DNA of 17,746 nucleotides. Source: an uncultured Prevotellaceae bacterium (GTDB lineage Bacteria > Bacteroidota > Bacteroidia > Bacteroidales > Bacteroidaceae). Shown here in pieces: positions 1 to 5,576 of the stretch (position 1 is the stretch's first letter; each line of letters starts with the position of its first letter). Under the pieces are notes generated by a model, which was not told where the DNA came from, ran no database searches, and worked only from the letters and a program-made list of their open reading frames with translations. Where the stretch lies: contig CAMZHP010000030.1 of NCBI GenBank assembly GCA_947306845.1, positions 1-17,746 of the forward strand. Direction: 5' to 3'. The position numbers were made by a program, and so were the translations under genes.

Positions 1-281
1 GTCTCACAAAGGATGTTGTAACTGTAGATGGCGCAGATGATGATGAGGATAATGGGGAAGCAGGCCTTCAGCAGTCCTTCTATCACCGACCAGATAGTAA
101 TGCCGTAGATGGACACACCAGCAAACTTCTCAGGGAGAATGCCCATCGCCGGGACAGCAAATAGGGCCAACAGGATGGTTACGACAAGGGTGATCATCGC
201 ACTCTTGTAGCCGGACACTTTGAAGCCCATCATCAATACAATGAGCAACAGAATAGGAATGACGGAAATTAAAGCAGTCAT
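1..281 (-). CDS. lldP: L-lactate permease-like membrane carrier, N-terminal part only
   Basis: The reading frame opens with ATG at 281 and runs off the left edge after 93 codons without a stop. The peptide is almost wholly hydrophobic: membrane spans can be drawn at about residues 3-20, 27-46 and 61-90. The opening (SVIPILLLIVLMMGFKVSGY), then a short loop and a span ending in AIYSYNILCE, matches the start of the LctP/LldP L-lactate permease family, in which a similar Y-K/N-I element follows the third hydrophobic block. Such proteins import lactate (or glycolate) with protons across the inner membrane. The family call rests on remembered resemblance over a short piece, so another long-chain carrier is possible. 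It is divergent from the lytic transglycosylase gene, with a 276-base gap. Confidence 0.65.
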   Translation of the reverse strand, partial: MTALISVIPILLLIVLMMGFKVSGYKSAMITLVVTILLALFAVPAMGILPEKFAGVSIYGITIWSVIEGLLKACFPIILIIICAIYSYNILCE

Positions 282-308
282 AGGTTTAAGGTATTAAATA
301 AGTTTGGC

Positions 309-316
309 CAAAAGTA
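309..316 (-). promoter_or_regulatory. Possible -7 element for the permease gene
   Basis: On the minus strand this reads TACTTTTG, a match to the Bacteroidetes -7 element TAnnTTTG, 27 bases upstream of the ATG at 281. I see no convincing TTTG at the expected -33 distance, so the call is tentative. Confidence 0.35.
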
Positions 317-485
317 ATCAAAAAAAATGGGATATAGGACTTTTTTGCAAAAAAAATGCGGTCTGACTCCTATTTTTTGGGGAAAAACACTTATTTCTCA
401 ATAATCGTCCGGTATTGAATTGTTTTTTTCACGAGCGACAAGCAACCCTTCATGAGTTAATAAATCGTAAACCTTGGTGAAACAT

Positions 486-516
486 TTTGTCGGTTCGGCA
501 AAAATGCTTACATTTG
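486..516 (+). promoter_or_regulatory. Bacteroidetes-type promoter of the lytic transglycosylase gene
   Basis: TTTG at 486-489 and TACATTTG at 509-516 are separated by 19 bases, matching the sigma-ABfr consensus TTTG-N19-TAnnTTTG. Transcription would start near 522, about 35 bases before the ATG at 558. The same reading frame is open from a TTG at 474, but that start would lie upstream of transcription initiation, so the promoter argues for the later start. Confidence 0.65.
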
Positions 517-557
517 CAAACGTATTGCGATTTATACTTGTAGTTGTTTTTAAGATA

Positions 558-1775
558 ATGATCAGCATTGTGAAAAAATACGCATGGATTTTTGTTCTAC
601 TATTCTTGGTGGCATGCACGCAAAAAGAGGATAACGATTCTGTGGCTATGACACCTTGGGGCACTGTGGCCGAGGCGGATGCTGACACCATGGAGCAGTA
701 TTCATTGGAGGAGATTCTTCAAAGCGGTCAGCTCAGAGCACTTTCTATCTCAGGAGAGGAGACTTATTTCACCTATAATAAAGCAACATTGGGACATCAT
801 TATCTCCTGGGTGAGAAATTGGCCAGTGAACTGGGGGTGGAGCTTAAAGTGGAGGAATGTGCCGATACTCTTGAGATGGTGACCAAGCTACGCAACGGAG
901 ATGCTGACCTTATTTTAATGCCCATCAGTAAAGAGGTGCAGGGAAACGACAGCTTGATTTTCTGTGGTCCTCAAGTGGACAACGCACGATGGGCTGTGAT
1001 GAAGTATTCCAAAGAACTGGCCAAGAAAATAGACGATTGGTATGTCCCTGACATGCTTGCTGAGGTCAAGGAGAAGCAGTCGTTCATCGAGAACATGGGT
1101 GGAGTGCAGTGTCATGAGTATGAGCCGTTCCTGGATAGAAAGACCGGCGTCATCTCTCAATGGGATGAACTTTTCAAAACCTATGCACAGGTGGCAAGCA
1201 CTGACTGGAGGTTGTTGGCTGCCATTTGTTATCAGGAATCATGTTTTGATCCTAAGGCAAGGTCTTGGGCCGGAGCATGCGGACTGATGCAGATCATGCC
1301 TGAAACTGCCGAGGCTGTAGGGCTTCCCGTGGAGAAAATCTTTGATCCCAAGTTGAACGTGGAGGCGGCTGCCAAAGTTGTCAACCAACTCACCATGCTT
1401 TACCGGGATGTGCCCGATAATGAAGAAAGAATGAATTTCGTTCTGGCGAGCTATAACGGAGGGCCTGGGCATGTGAGAGATGCCATGGCGCTGACTGAAA
1501 AAAATGGTGGTGACCCATATATTTGGGCTGAGGTGGCAGAGTATATCCTAAAACTAAGCCAGCCGATGTATTATAGGGATGCGGTGGTTAAATATGGCTA
1601 TATGAGAGGAACGGAGACACACGATTATGTCGACAAGGTGCGCAGCAGGTATGAGGACTATGCTGGTGTGGCACTTTCTGATGGTTCTTTTGGTGTGAAT
1701 GAGTCGGGCGGATATGCTGGAGTCAACACAAAGCCCACAAGAAGAACGGGAAAACAAAACAAATATCAGATATAA
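558..1775 (+). CDS. mltF: Membrane-bound lytic murein transglycosylase, MltF type (lipoprotein)
   Basis: A 405-residue cell-wall enzyme predicted to cleave the MurNAc-GlcNAc bond of peptidoglycan, forming 1,6-anhydro ends. Residues 1-20 are a lipoprotein signal ending in the lipobox LVAC, with Cys20 as the anchor. Residues about 45-195 look like the periplasmic solute-binding (SBP_bac_3-like) regulatory domain of MltF. Residues about 200-350 are the SLT domain: AICYQES with the probable catalytic Glu227, GLMQIMP at 242-248 and ASYNGGPGHV at 297-306. The last 30 residues are low-complexity and basic. I chose ATG 558 because it gives a clean signal peptide and follows the promoter. GTG at 570 (a 401-residue product beginning MKKYAW) is equally workable. 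The frame is open further upstream to 474, but that would spoil the signal peptide. Confidence 0.92.
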   Translation: MISIVKKYAWIFVLLFLVACTQKEDNDSVAMTPWGTVAEADADTMEQYSLEEILQSGQLRALSISGEETYFTYNKATLGHHYLLGEKLASELGVELKVEECADTLEMVTKLRNGDADLILMPISKEVQGNDSLIFCGPQVDNARWAVMKYSKELAKKIDDWYVPDMLAEVKEKQSFIENMGGVQCHEYEPFLDRKTGVISQWDELFKTYAQVASTDWRLLAAICYQESCFDPKARSWAGACGLMQIMPETAEAVGLPVEKIFDPKLNVEAAAKVVNQLTMLYRDVPDNEERMNFVLASYNGGPGHVRDAMALTEKNGGDPYIWAEVAEYILKLSQPMYYRDAVVKYGYMRGTETHDYVDKVRSRYEDYAGVALSDGSFGVNESGGYAGVNTKPTRRTGKQNKYQI

Positions 1776-1819
1776 CTGGCCCCTATTGGTTCATAAATAG
1801 GAGATTGGCCAAAAATGGA

Positions 1820-1856
1820 AATCCCACCTCATTGCTGAAGTGGGATTCTTTTGTTT
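1820..1856 (+). terminator. Rho-independent terminator between mltF and rpmA
   Basis: AATCCCAC (1820-1827) pairs with GTGGGATT (1840-1847), with a further TCA/TGA pairing inside the 12-base loop. CTTTTGTTT follows on the plus strand. On the minus strand a shorter T-rich run follows 5 bases after the stem, so the hairpin may serve both converging genes. It lies 45 bases after the mltF stop and 29 bases beyond the rpmA stop. Confidence 0.8.
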
Positions 1857-1875
1857 GGAATAAGTTTGCAATAGT

Positions 1876-2139
1876 TTATGCCTGAGCGTCAGGTATTACA
1901 GACACAACACTCTTGTTACGGGCACCCTTGTGGAAATTCACAATGCCGTCGACAAGTGCGAACAATGTGTCATCTTTACCAATACCTACGTTCTGCCCGG
2001 GGTTGTGCTTCGTGCCACGCTGACGAACAATGATATTGCCTGCGACCACACGCTGGCCACCCCAAATCTTAACGCCAAGTCGCTGTGCTGCTGACTCGCG
2101 GCCGTTCTTCGAACTACCTACACCTTTTTTATGTGCCAT
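1876..2139 (-). CDS. rpmA: 50S ribosomal protein L27
   Basis: An 87-residue protein that begins [16 protein letters not shown], the highly conserved L27 start whose flexible N-terminus reaches towards the peptidyl transferase centre. [19 protein letters not shown] and [12 protein letters not shown] follow in the usual order and the length is normal. Unlike Firmicutes L27 it has no cleavable N-terminal extension: lysines and glycines follow directly after Met-Ala-His. It sits 19 bases downstream of rplU, the usual rplU-rpmA pair, and is presumably co-transcribed with it. An AGGAGG Shine-Dalgarno sequence lies 8 bases before the ATG (2148-2153), which is uncommon in this phylum. Confidence 0.98.
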   Translation of the reverse strand: MAHKKGVGSSKNGRESAAQRLGVKIWGGQRVVAGNIIVRQRGTKHNPGQNVGIGKDDTLFALVDGIVNFHKGARNKSVVSVIPDAQA

Positions 2140-2147
2140 TTCTTAGT

Positions 2148-2153
2148 CCTCCT
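2148..2153 (-). promoter_or_regulatory. Shine-Dalgarno sequence of rpmA
   Basis: The minus strand reads AGGAGG, 8 bases before the rpmA ATG, an ideal position for a bacterial ribosome binding site. Most genes in this window have only A-rich leaders, which makes it stand out. Confidence 0.6.
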
Positions 2154-2158
2154 GATTT

Positions 2159-2476
2159 TTAGCCGATAATTGATTTGATTTCTACCTGGGTGAACTGGGC
2201 ACGATGGCCGTTCTTCTTCCTGGAGTCCTTGCGGCGCTTCATCTTGAAGACAATTACTTTGTCACCCTTAACAAGTGGCTTCACCACTTCACATACTACT
2301 TTCGCTCCTGATACTGTGGGAGCACCTACGGTTACTGCTCCGTCATTGTCTACGAGGAGCACTTTCTCAAACTCAACAGACTGACCTTCCTCCACATCCT
2401 TCATGTGGTGGACGAACAATTTCTTGCCCTGCTCAGCTTTGAACTGTTGACCCTGGATTTCTACAATTGCGTACAT
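2159..2476 (-). CDS. rplU: 50S ribosomal protein L21
   Basis: A 105-residue protein starting [13 protein letters not shown], the L21 signature opening. The expected beta-rich core ([17 protein letters not shown]), a lysine/arginine-rich [17 protein letters not shown] segment at about residues 77-93 and the closing QVEIKSI follow. L21 binds 23S rRNA in the large subunit next to L20. Start and length agree with the family. It is the first gene of the rplU-rpmA operon and has an 80-base leader containing several hairpins, listed separately. Confidence 0.98.
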   Translation of the reverse strand: MYAIVEIQGQQFKAEQGKKLFVHHMKDVEEGQSVEFEKVLLVDNDGAVTVGAPTVSGAKVVCEVVKPLVKGDKVIVFKMKRRKDSRKKNGHRAQFTQVEIKSIIG

Positions 2477-2555
2477 TTAATAATGAAATAACAGGTTTTT
2501 CCGCAAGGCGGACGGCTTCGTGCCGACACTTGTTGGAGCCTCCACGGACTAAATC
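2477..2555 (-). promoter_or_regulatory. rplU mRNA leader with three tandem hairpins, possible autoregulatory element
   Basis: Read on the minus strand from a likely transcription start near 2555, the leader can form three small stems in a row: TGGA/TCCA (2534-2544), CGGC/GCCG around a 5-base loop (2513-2525), and TCCGC/GCGGA around a 3-base loop (2500-2512). An A-rich stretch then leads to the ATG. The segment TCCG occurs twice (minus 2548-2545 and 2512-2509) and either copy could pair with CGGA (minus 2503-2500), so two exclusive folds are possible. Ribosomal protein leaders, including some for L21, bind their own product in other phyla. That role here is inference. Confidence 0.4.
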
Positions 2556-2560
2556 GGCTG

Positions 2561-2568
2561 CAAAATTA
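2561..2568 (-). promoter_or_regulatory. Possible -7 element of the rplU-rpmA promoter
   Basis: On the minus strand this reads TAATTTTG followed by CAGCC, a fit to TAnnTTTG, 85 bases upstream of the rplU ATG. No clear TTTG is seen at the -33 position, so the promoter is only partly supported. Confidence 0.45.
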
Positions 2569-2639
2569 CTACTTTTTCCCCAATCCAGGATTCTTGAAAT
2601 ACGAATTATAAAGATATTTAACAGATTTTAAACAATCAG

Positions 2640-2687
2640 TGGCTTCCTTCCATCCATCTATTGAATTGTTTCACTGAAAGGAAGCCA
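2640..2687. repeat. 10-bp perfect inverted repeat with a 28-base spacer
   Basis: TGGCTTCCTT at 2640-2649 is exactly complementary to AAGGAAGCCA at 2678-2687. No T-run follows on either strand, so it is not a standard terminator. It lies between the rplU promoter and the small RNA terminator. Function unknown. Confidence 0.55.
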
Positions 2688-2743
2688 ATCACATAGGGTG
2701 AGCGTATGATTACATTGGGTAGAACAATTTAATAAAAAGACAA

Positions 2744-2777
2744 TAAAAAAAGCGATGACCTTCTCAGGCGACCGCTT
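2744..2777 (-). terminator. Rho-independent terminator of the candidate small RNA
   Basis: On the minus strand AAGCG (2777-2773) pairs with CGCTT (2754-2750). The stem continues through G-U and A-U pairs with one C-C mismatch to GCCT/AGGT closing a GAGA loop. A run of seven T overlaps the stem end and continues to 2744. On the plus strand no T-run follows directly. Confidence 0.65.
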
Positions 2778-2832
2778 CGAATCTTCAATAGGTATTAGTT
2801 TTTTTTAAGGTAAAAAGATTGTTTTCAGGATA
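2744..2832 (-). ncRNA. Candidate small non-coding RNA, about 90 nt
   Basis: A well-formed promoter (2839-2869) and a terminator hairpin with a T-run (2744-2777), both on the minus strand, enclose about 90 bases with no ATG in any frame. The predicted RNA has an AU-rich, largely unpaired 5' part with a run of eight A (minus 2806-2799), then the GC-containing terminator stem whose loop is GAGA between GCCT and AGGT. This layout, a short unstructured region followed by an intrinsic terminator, is typical of trans-acting small RNAs. I could not match it to a named family. Bacteroidales-1 or another Rfam family is possible but was not tested. Confidence 0.5.
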
Positions 2833-2838
2833 ACGATG

Positions 2839-2869
2839 CAAAGGTAAATCATTTTTATTAAAGGCCAAA
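2839..2869 (-). promoter_or_regulatory. Bacteroidetes-type promoter driving the candidate small RNA
   Basis: The minus strand reads TTTG (2869-2866), 19 bases, TACCTTTG (2846-2839), a full match to the phylum consensus with the same spacing as the mltF promoter. No protein gene lies downstream on this strand before the rplU promoter, which points to an RNA product. Confidence 0.6.
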
Positions 2870-2931
2870 GGTTTTTAAGTAGATTTTTTTTACGTCTTCG
2901 AGCTGTGTGCCCACACAATTTTAAATTTAAC

Positions 2932-2947
2932 AAATTTTATAAAATTT
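2932..2947. repeat. 16-base perfect AT-only palindrome
   Basis: AAATTTTATAAAATTT reads the same on both strands. It lies between the small RNA promoter (minus) and the GH2 promoter (plus), about 115 bases upstream of the latter's -7 element. It could be a regulator site or only a consequence of high AT content. Confidence 0.4.
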
Positions 2948-2989
2948 AACTGCGTAATCGATTGAATAAGGCAAATTTTGTAGACTTTT

Positions 2990-3035
2990 TTACGTTATCA
3001 TCATGACAAACGTAATGACGAATTTTTTCATGATG
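2990..3035. repeat. Two interleaved inverted repeats upstream of the GH2 gene
   Basis: TTACGTT (2990-2996) is complementary to AACGTAA (3009-3015). CATCATGA (2999-3006) is complementary to TCATGATG (3028-3035). The two pairs overlap, so they cannot fold together. They end just before the TTG that may serve as the -33 element of the GH2 promoter, a fitting place for an operator. Confidence 0.4.
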
Positions 3036-3037
3036 GA

Positions 3038-3071
3038 TTGATGGCAGGGTGAAAAAAAATGCTTAATTTTG
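3038..3071 (+). promoter_or_regulatory. Probable promoter of the GH2 gene
   Basis: TAATTTTG at 3064-3071 fits the -7 element. TTG at 3038-3040 may be the -33 element, but the 23-base spacing is longer than the 19 seen elsewhere here. The -7 box overlaps the first codons of the longest open frame (ATG at 3059), which favours the ATG at 3089 as the true start. Confidence 0.5.
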
Positions 3072-3088
3072 CAAAAACAATTAGTTCT

Positions 3089-5506
3089 ATGAGACGACAC
3101 TTGATCTTATTCCTGATAGCCTCCATGCTTGGCACCCCTTTCATGAGCCATGCACAGATGAGAAAAGAATTCCTTCTTTCTGAGGGATGGATGTTTTCCA
3201 GGGACAGTGTGGAATGGCAGGAAGTAACCGTTCCTCATGATTGGGCCATAGCCGGACCATTCGACAAAAAATGGGATTTGCAATTCGTGGCCATTGAACA
3301 AAACGGTGAAAAAGAGAAAACAGAGAAGTCTGGGCGTTCCGGAGCATTGCCTTGGATTGGAAAAGGGATATATAAAAAGGTAATAGAGTTAGAAGAAAAA
3401 CCACTTACCGCCCTTTTGATGTTTGATGGAGCAATGAGTGAACCTATTGTGCGCATCAATGGTCAAGTGGCGGGACGATGGGCCTATGGCTACAATGCGT
3501 TCCGGGTAGAGGCAACACCCTATCTTCACGCAGGGCGCAATCTCATTGAGGTATCACTCAACAATTTGGAGGAAAGTAGCCGATGGTATCCGGGAGGTGG
3601 TATATTCAGACCGGTGACATTGATGATTGGCCAACAGGCCATGCTTGATGACTGGGAAACCTATTTCCGTACAGTAACAGTAGAGAATAATGTTGCTGCC
3701 ATAGATGTGAAGGCAGGGGCAAAAGGCAACTATCAGGATGGTTATTGGGCGGTTGATGTGGCTCTGCGCGATCAGAGGGGAACAATCGTGGCACATAGCC
3801 ATGCTCCCCTTGGAAAGGATGGCAAATACGCCGACCGCCTGCATGTAGCAAAACCACATTTGTGGTCTCCAGAGTCACCTTATTTATATTTAATGGAGAC
3901 ACGACTCTATCATCAGACTCAGCTAGTGGATGAGAAAAAGATCAAGGTGGGCATCAGAACGGTGGCTGTGGGAAAGGATGTCGGATTCCAGTTAAATGGA
4001 CAAACACGCAAAATCAAGGGGGTGTGCCTGCACCATGATTTAGTACCTTTGGGAGCGGCGGTCAATAAAGCCGCACTTGTCAGGCAAATTCGCACGATGA
4101 AGGAAATGGGATGCGATGCTATCCGTACGGCGCATAACATGCCTTCAACCATGCAGATGGAAGTTTGTGATTCTATGGGAATGATGGTCATGGCAGAGAG
4201 CTTCGACATGTGGATTTATCCCAAATGCAAGAATGGATATGCAAGGTTTTTCAAAGAATGGAGCGACCGTGACATGGAGAACCTCGTCAGATGCCACCGC
4301 AATCATCCGTCCATCGTTATGTGGAGCATAGGAAACGAGATTCCCGAACAATGGAGTGAAGAAGGCAGGGATATCTCAAAACATCTGCAACAGATTTGCC
4401 ATGATCTCGATCCATCACGTCCTGTCACACAAGGTATGGATAGGGCAGAAGCTGCTTTGAAATCTGGGTTTGCCCAGGTGATGGATGTGCCAGGATTCAA
4501 TTATAGGGTACACAAATATACGAACAATATCAAGCAGTTGCCTCAAGGGTTCTTGTTGGGATCGGAGACGGCATCAACGGTGAGCTCCAGAGGCGTTTAC
4601 AAATTCCCCGTTGAGGTGTCTGATCATGCTGTGTATGCCGACGGGCAATGTTCCAGTTATGACACCGAATATTGCTCTTGGAGCAACCTGCCAGACGATG
4701 ACTGGTGTATGCAGGATGATTATCCATGGGTTATCGGAGAGTTTGTGTGGACAGGATATGACTATTTGGGTGAACCGACTCCCTATGATGAGTATTGGCC
4801 TTCGAGGAGCAGCTATTTCGGCATCTGTGACTTGGCTGGACTCCCAAAAGACAGGTATTATCTCTATAGGAGCAAGTGGAACAAGCAACAGCACACCTTG
4901 CATATCTTGCCTCATTGGACCTGGCCAGGAAGAGTGGGAAAGGTAACGCCTGTATACTGCTACACAGACTGGCCAGAGGCAGAGCTTTTTGTCAATGGCA
5001 TTAGCCAGGGGCGCATATCCAAAAATCCTTCGTCGAGGCTTGACAGATACAGACTGAGGTGGAATGATGTAAGATATGAACCAGGCGAGATAAAGGTTGT
5101 TGCATACAACAACGAAGGACAAGCCGTGGATGAGAGGACCGTAAGGACGGCAGGAAAACCAGCTGCCTTGAAGTTGGAAGCCGACAGGAAAGCAATTATG
5201 GCCGACGGCAATGACCTTGCGTTCATCACAGTCAGCATGGTGGATAAGGACGGCAACCTGGTGCCTGACGATGACCGGCAGCTCGCTTTTGAGGTCAGTG
5301 GAGCAGGCATGTTCAAGGCGGCCTGCAATGGTGACGCCACTTCTCTGGAACCTTTCACACAACCCTTCATGCGGCTCTTTCATGGGCAGTTGGTAATGGT
5401 TGTGCAGGCGGGGAAGATTAAAGGTGATATCTCCGTCAGGGTAAGCGAAGTATCTAAGAATAAACAGGCAGGGATGGCCTCAGAGATAGTACTCTCTGCA
5501 GAGTGA
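3089..5506 (+). CDS. Secreted glycoside hydrolase family 2, beta-galactosidase-like
   Basis: An 805-residue exported enzyme expected to release terminal beta-linked sugars from glycans in the periplasm. Residues 1-24 form a signal peptide ending SHAQ. The GH2 order is visible: sugar-binding jelly roll (about 25-190), an Ig-like domain (190-290), then the TIM barrel. The barrel contains SIGNEIPEQW with acid/base Glu417 and GEFVWTGYDYLGEP with nucleophile Glu551. A DUF4982-like domain follows, and the end (NGDATSLEPF and after) resembles the C-terminal GH2 domain common in Bacteroides enzymes. Activity could instead be on glucuronides or other beta-glycosides. No SusC/SusD pair is nearby, so it is not in a typical polysaccharide utilisation locus. 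Start set at 3089 because the promoter box covers the earlier ATG (3059) and the signal peptide then begins MRRHL. Confidence 0.92.
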   Translation: MRRHLILFLIASMLGTPFMSHAQMRKEFLLSEGWMFSRDSVEWQEVTVPHDWAIAGPFDKKWDLQFVAIEQNGEKEKTEKSGRSGALPWIGKGIYKKVIELEEKPLTALLMFDGAMSEPIVRINGQVAGRWAYGYNAFRVEATPYLHAGRNLIEVSLNNLEESSRWYPGGGIFRPVTLMIGQQAMLDDWETYFRTVTVENNVAAIDVKAGAKGNYQDGYWAVDVALRDQRGTIVAHSHAPLGKDGKYADRLHVAKPHLWSPESPYLYLMETRLYHQTQLVDEKKIKVGIRTVAVGKDVGFQLNGQTRKIKGVCLHHDLVPLGAAVNKAALVRQIRTMKEMGCDAIRTAHNMPSTMQMEVCDSMGMMVMAESFDMWIYPKCKNGYARFFKEWSDRDMENLVRCHRNHPSIVMWSIGNEIPEQWSEEGRDISKHLQQICHDLDPSRPVTQGMDRAEAALKSGFAQVMDVPGFNYRVHKYTNNIKQLPQGFLLGSETASTVSSRGVYKFPVEVSDHAVYADGQCSSYDTEYCSWSNLPDDDWCMQDDYPWVIGEFVWTGYDYLGEPTPYDEYWPSRSSYFGICDLAGLPKDRYYLYRSKWNKQQHTLHILPHWTWPGRVGKVTPVYCYTDWPEAELFVNGISQGRISKNPSSRLDRYRLRWNDVRYEPGEIKVVAYNNEGQAVDERTVRTAGKPAALKLEADRKAIMADGNDLAFITVSMVDKDGNLVPDDDRQLAFEVSGAGMFKAACNGDATSLEPFTQPFMRLFHGQLVMVVQAGKIKGDISVRVSEVSKNKQAGMASEIVLSAE

Positions 5507-5576
5507 TTTCAAACAAATGACACGAGGTTGACTCCGTCGGGGAAAACAGAAGATTTATAATGAAAGAAAACCTAAC

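Larger units (their letters stand above)
2477..3088. other. Long non-coding interval with divergent regulatory signals
   Basis: These 612 bases contain no protein-coding frame that I can support. From left to right they hold the rplU leader and promoter (minus), a 10-bp inverted repeat (2640-2687), a minus-strand small RNA unit with terminator and promoter (2744-2869), an AT-rich 16-base palindrome (2932-2947), interleaved inverted repeats (2990-3035) and the promoter of the GH2 gene. The base composition is clearly more AT-rich than the coding DNA on either side. Confidence 0.7.

Noticed and set aside
2901..2920. GTGTGCCCACAC self-complementary segment as a hairpin
   Set aside because: The loop would be two to four bases with a four-base stem and no T-run; too weak to call.
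4574..5383. A 269-codon open frame on the minus strand inside the GH2 gene
   Set aside because: The plus-strand frame carries all conserved GH2 motifs through this region. The antisense frame has no recognisable domain, signal or start context and is a shadow.
5507..5576. Promoter or terminator between the GH2 and repeat-protein genes
   Set aside because: No TAnnTTTG box and no stem with a T-run found in these 70 bases.
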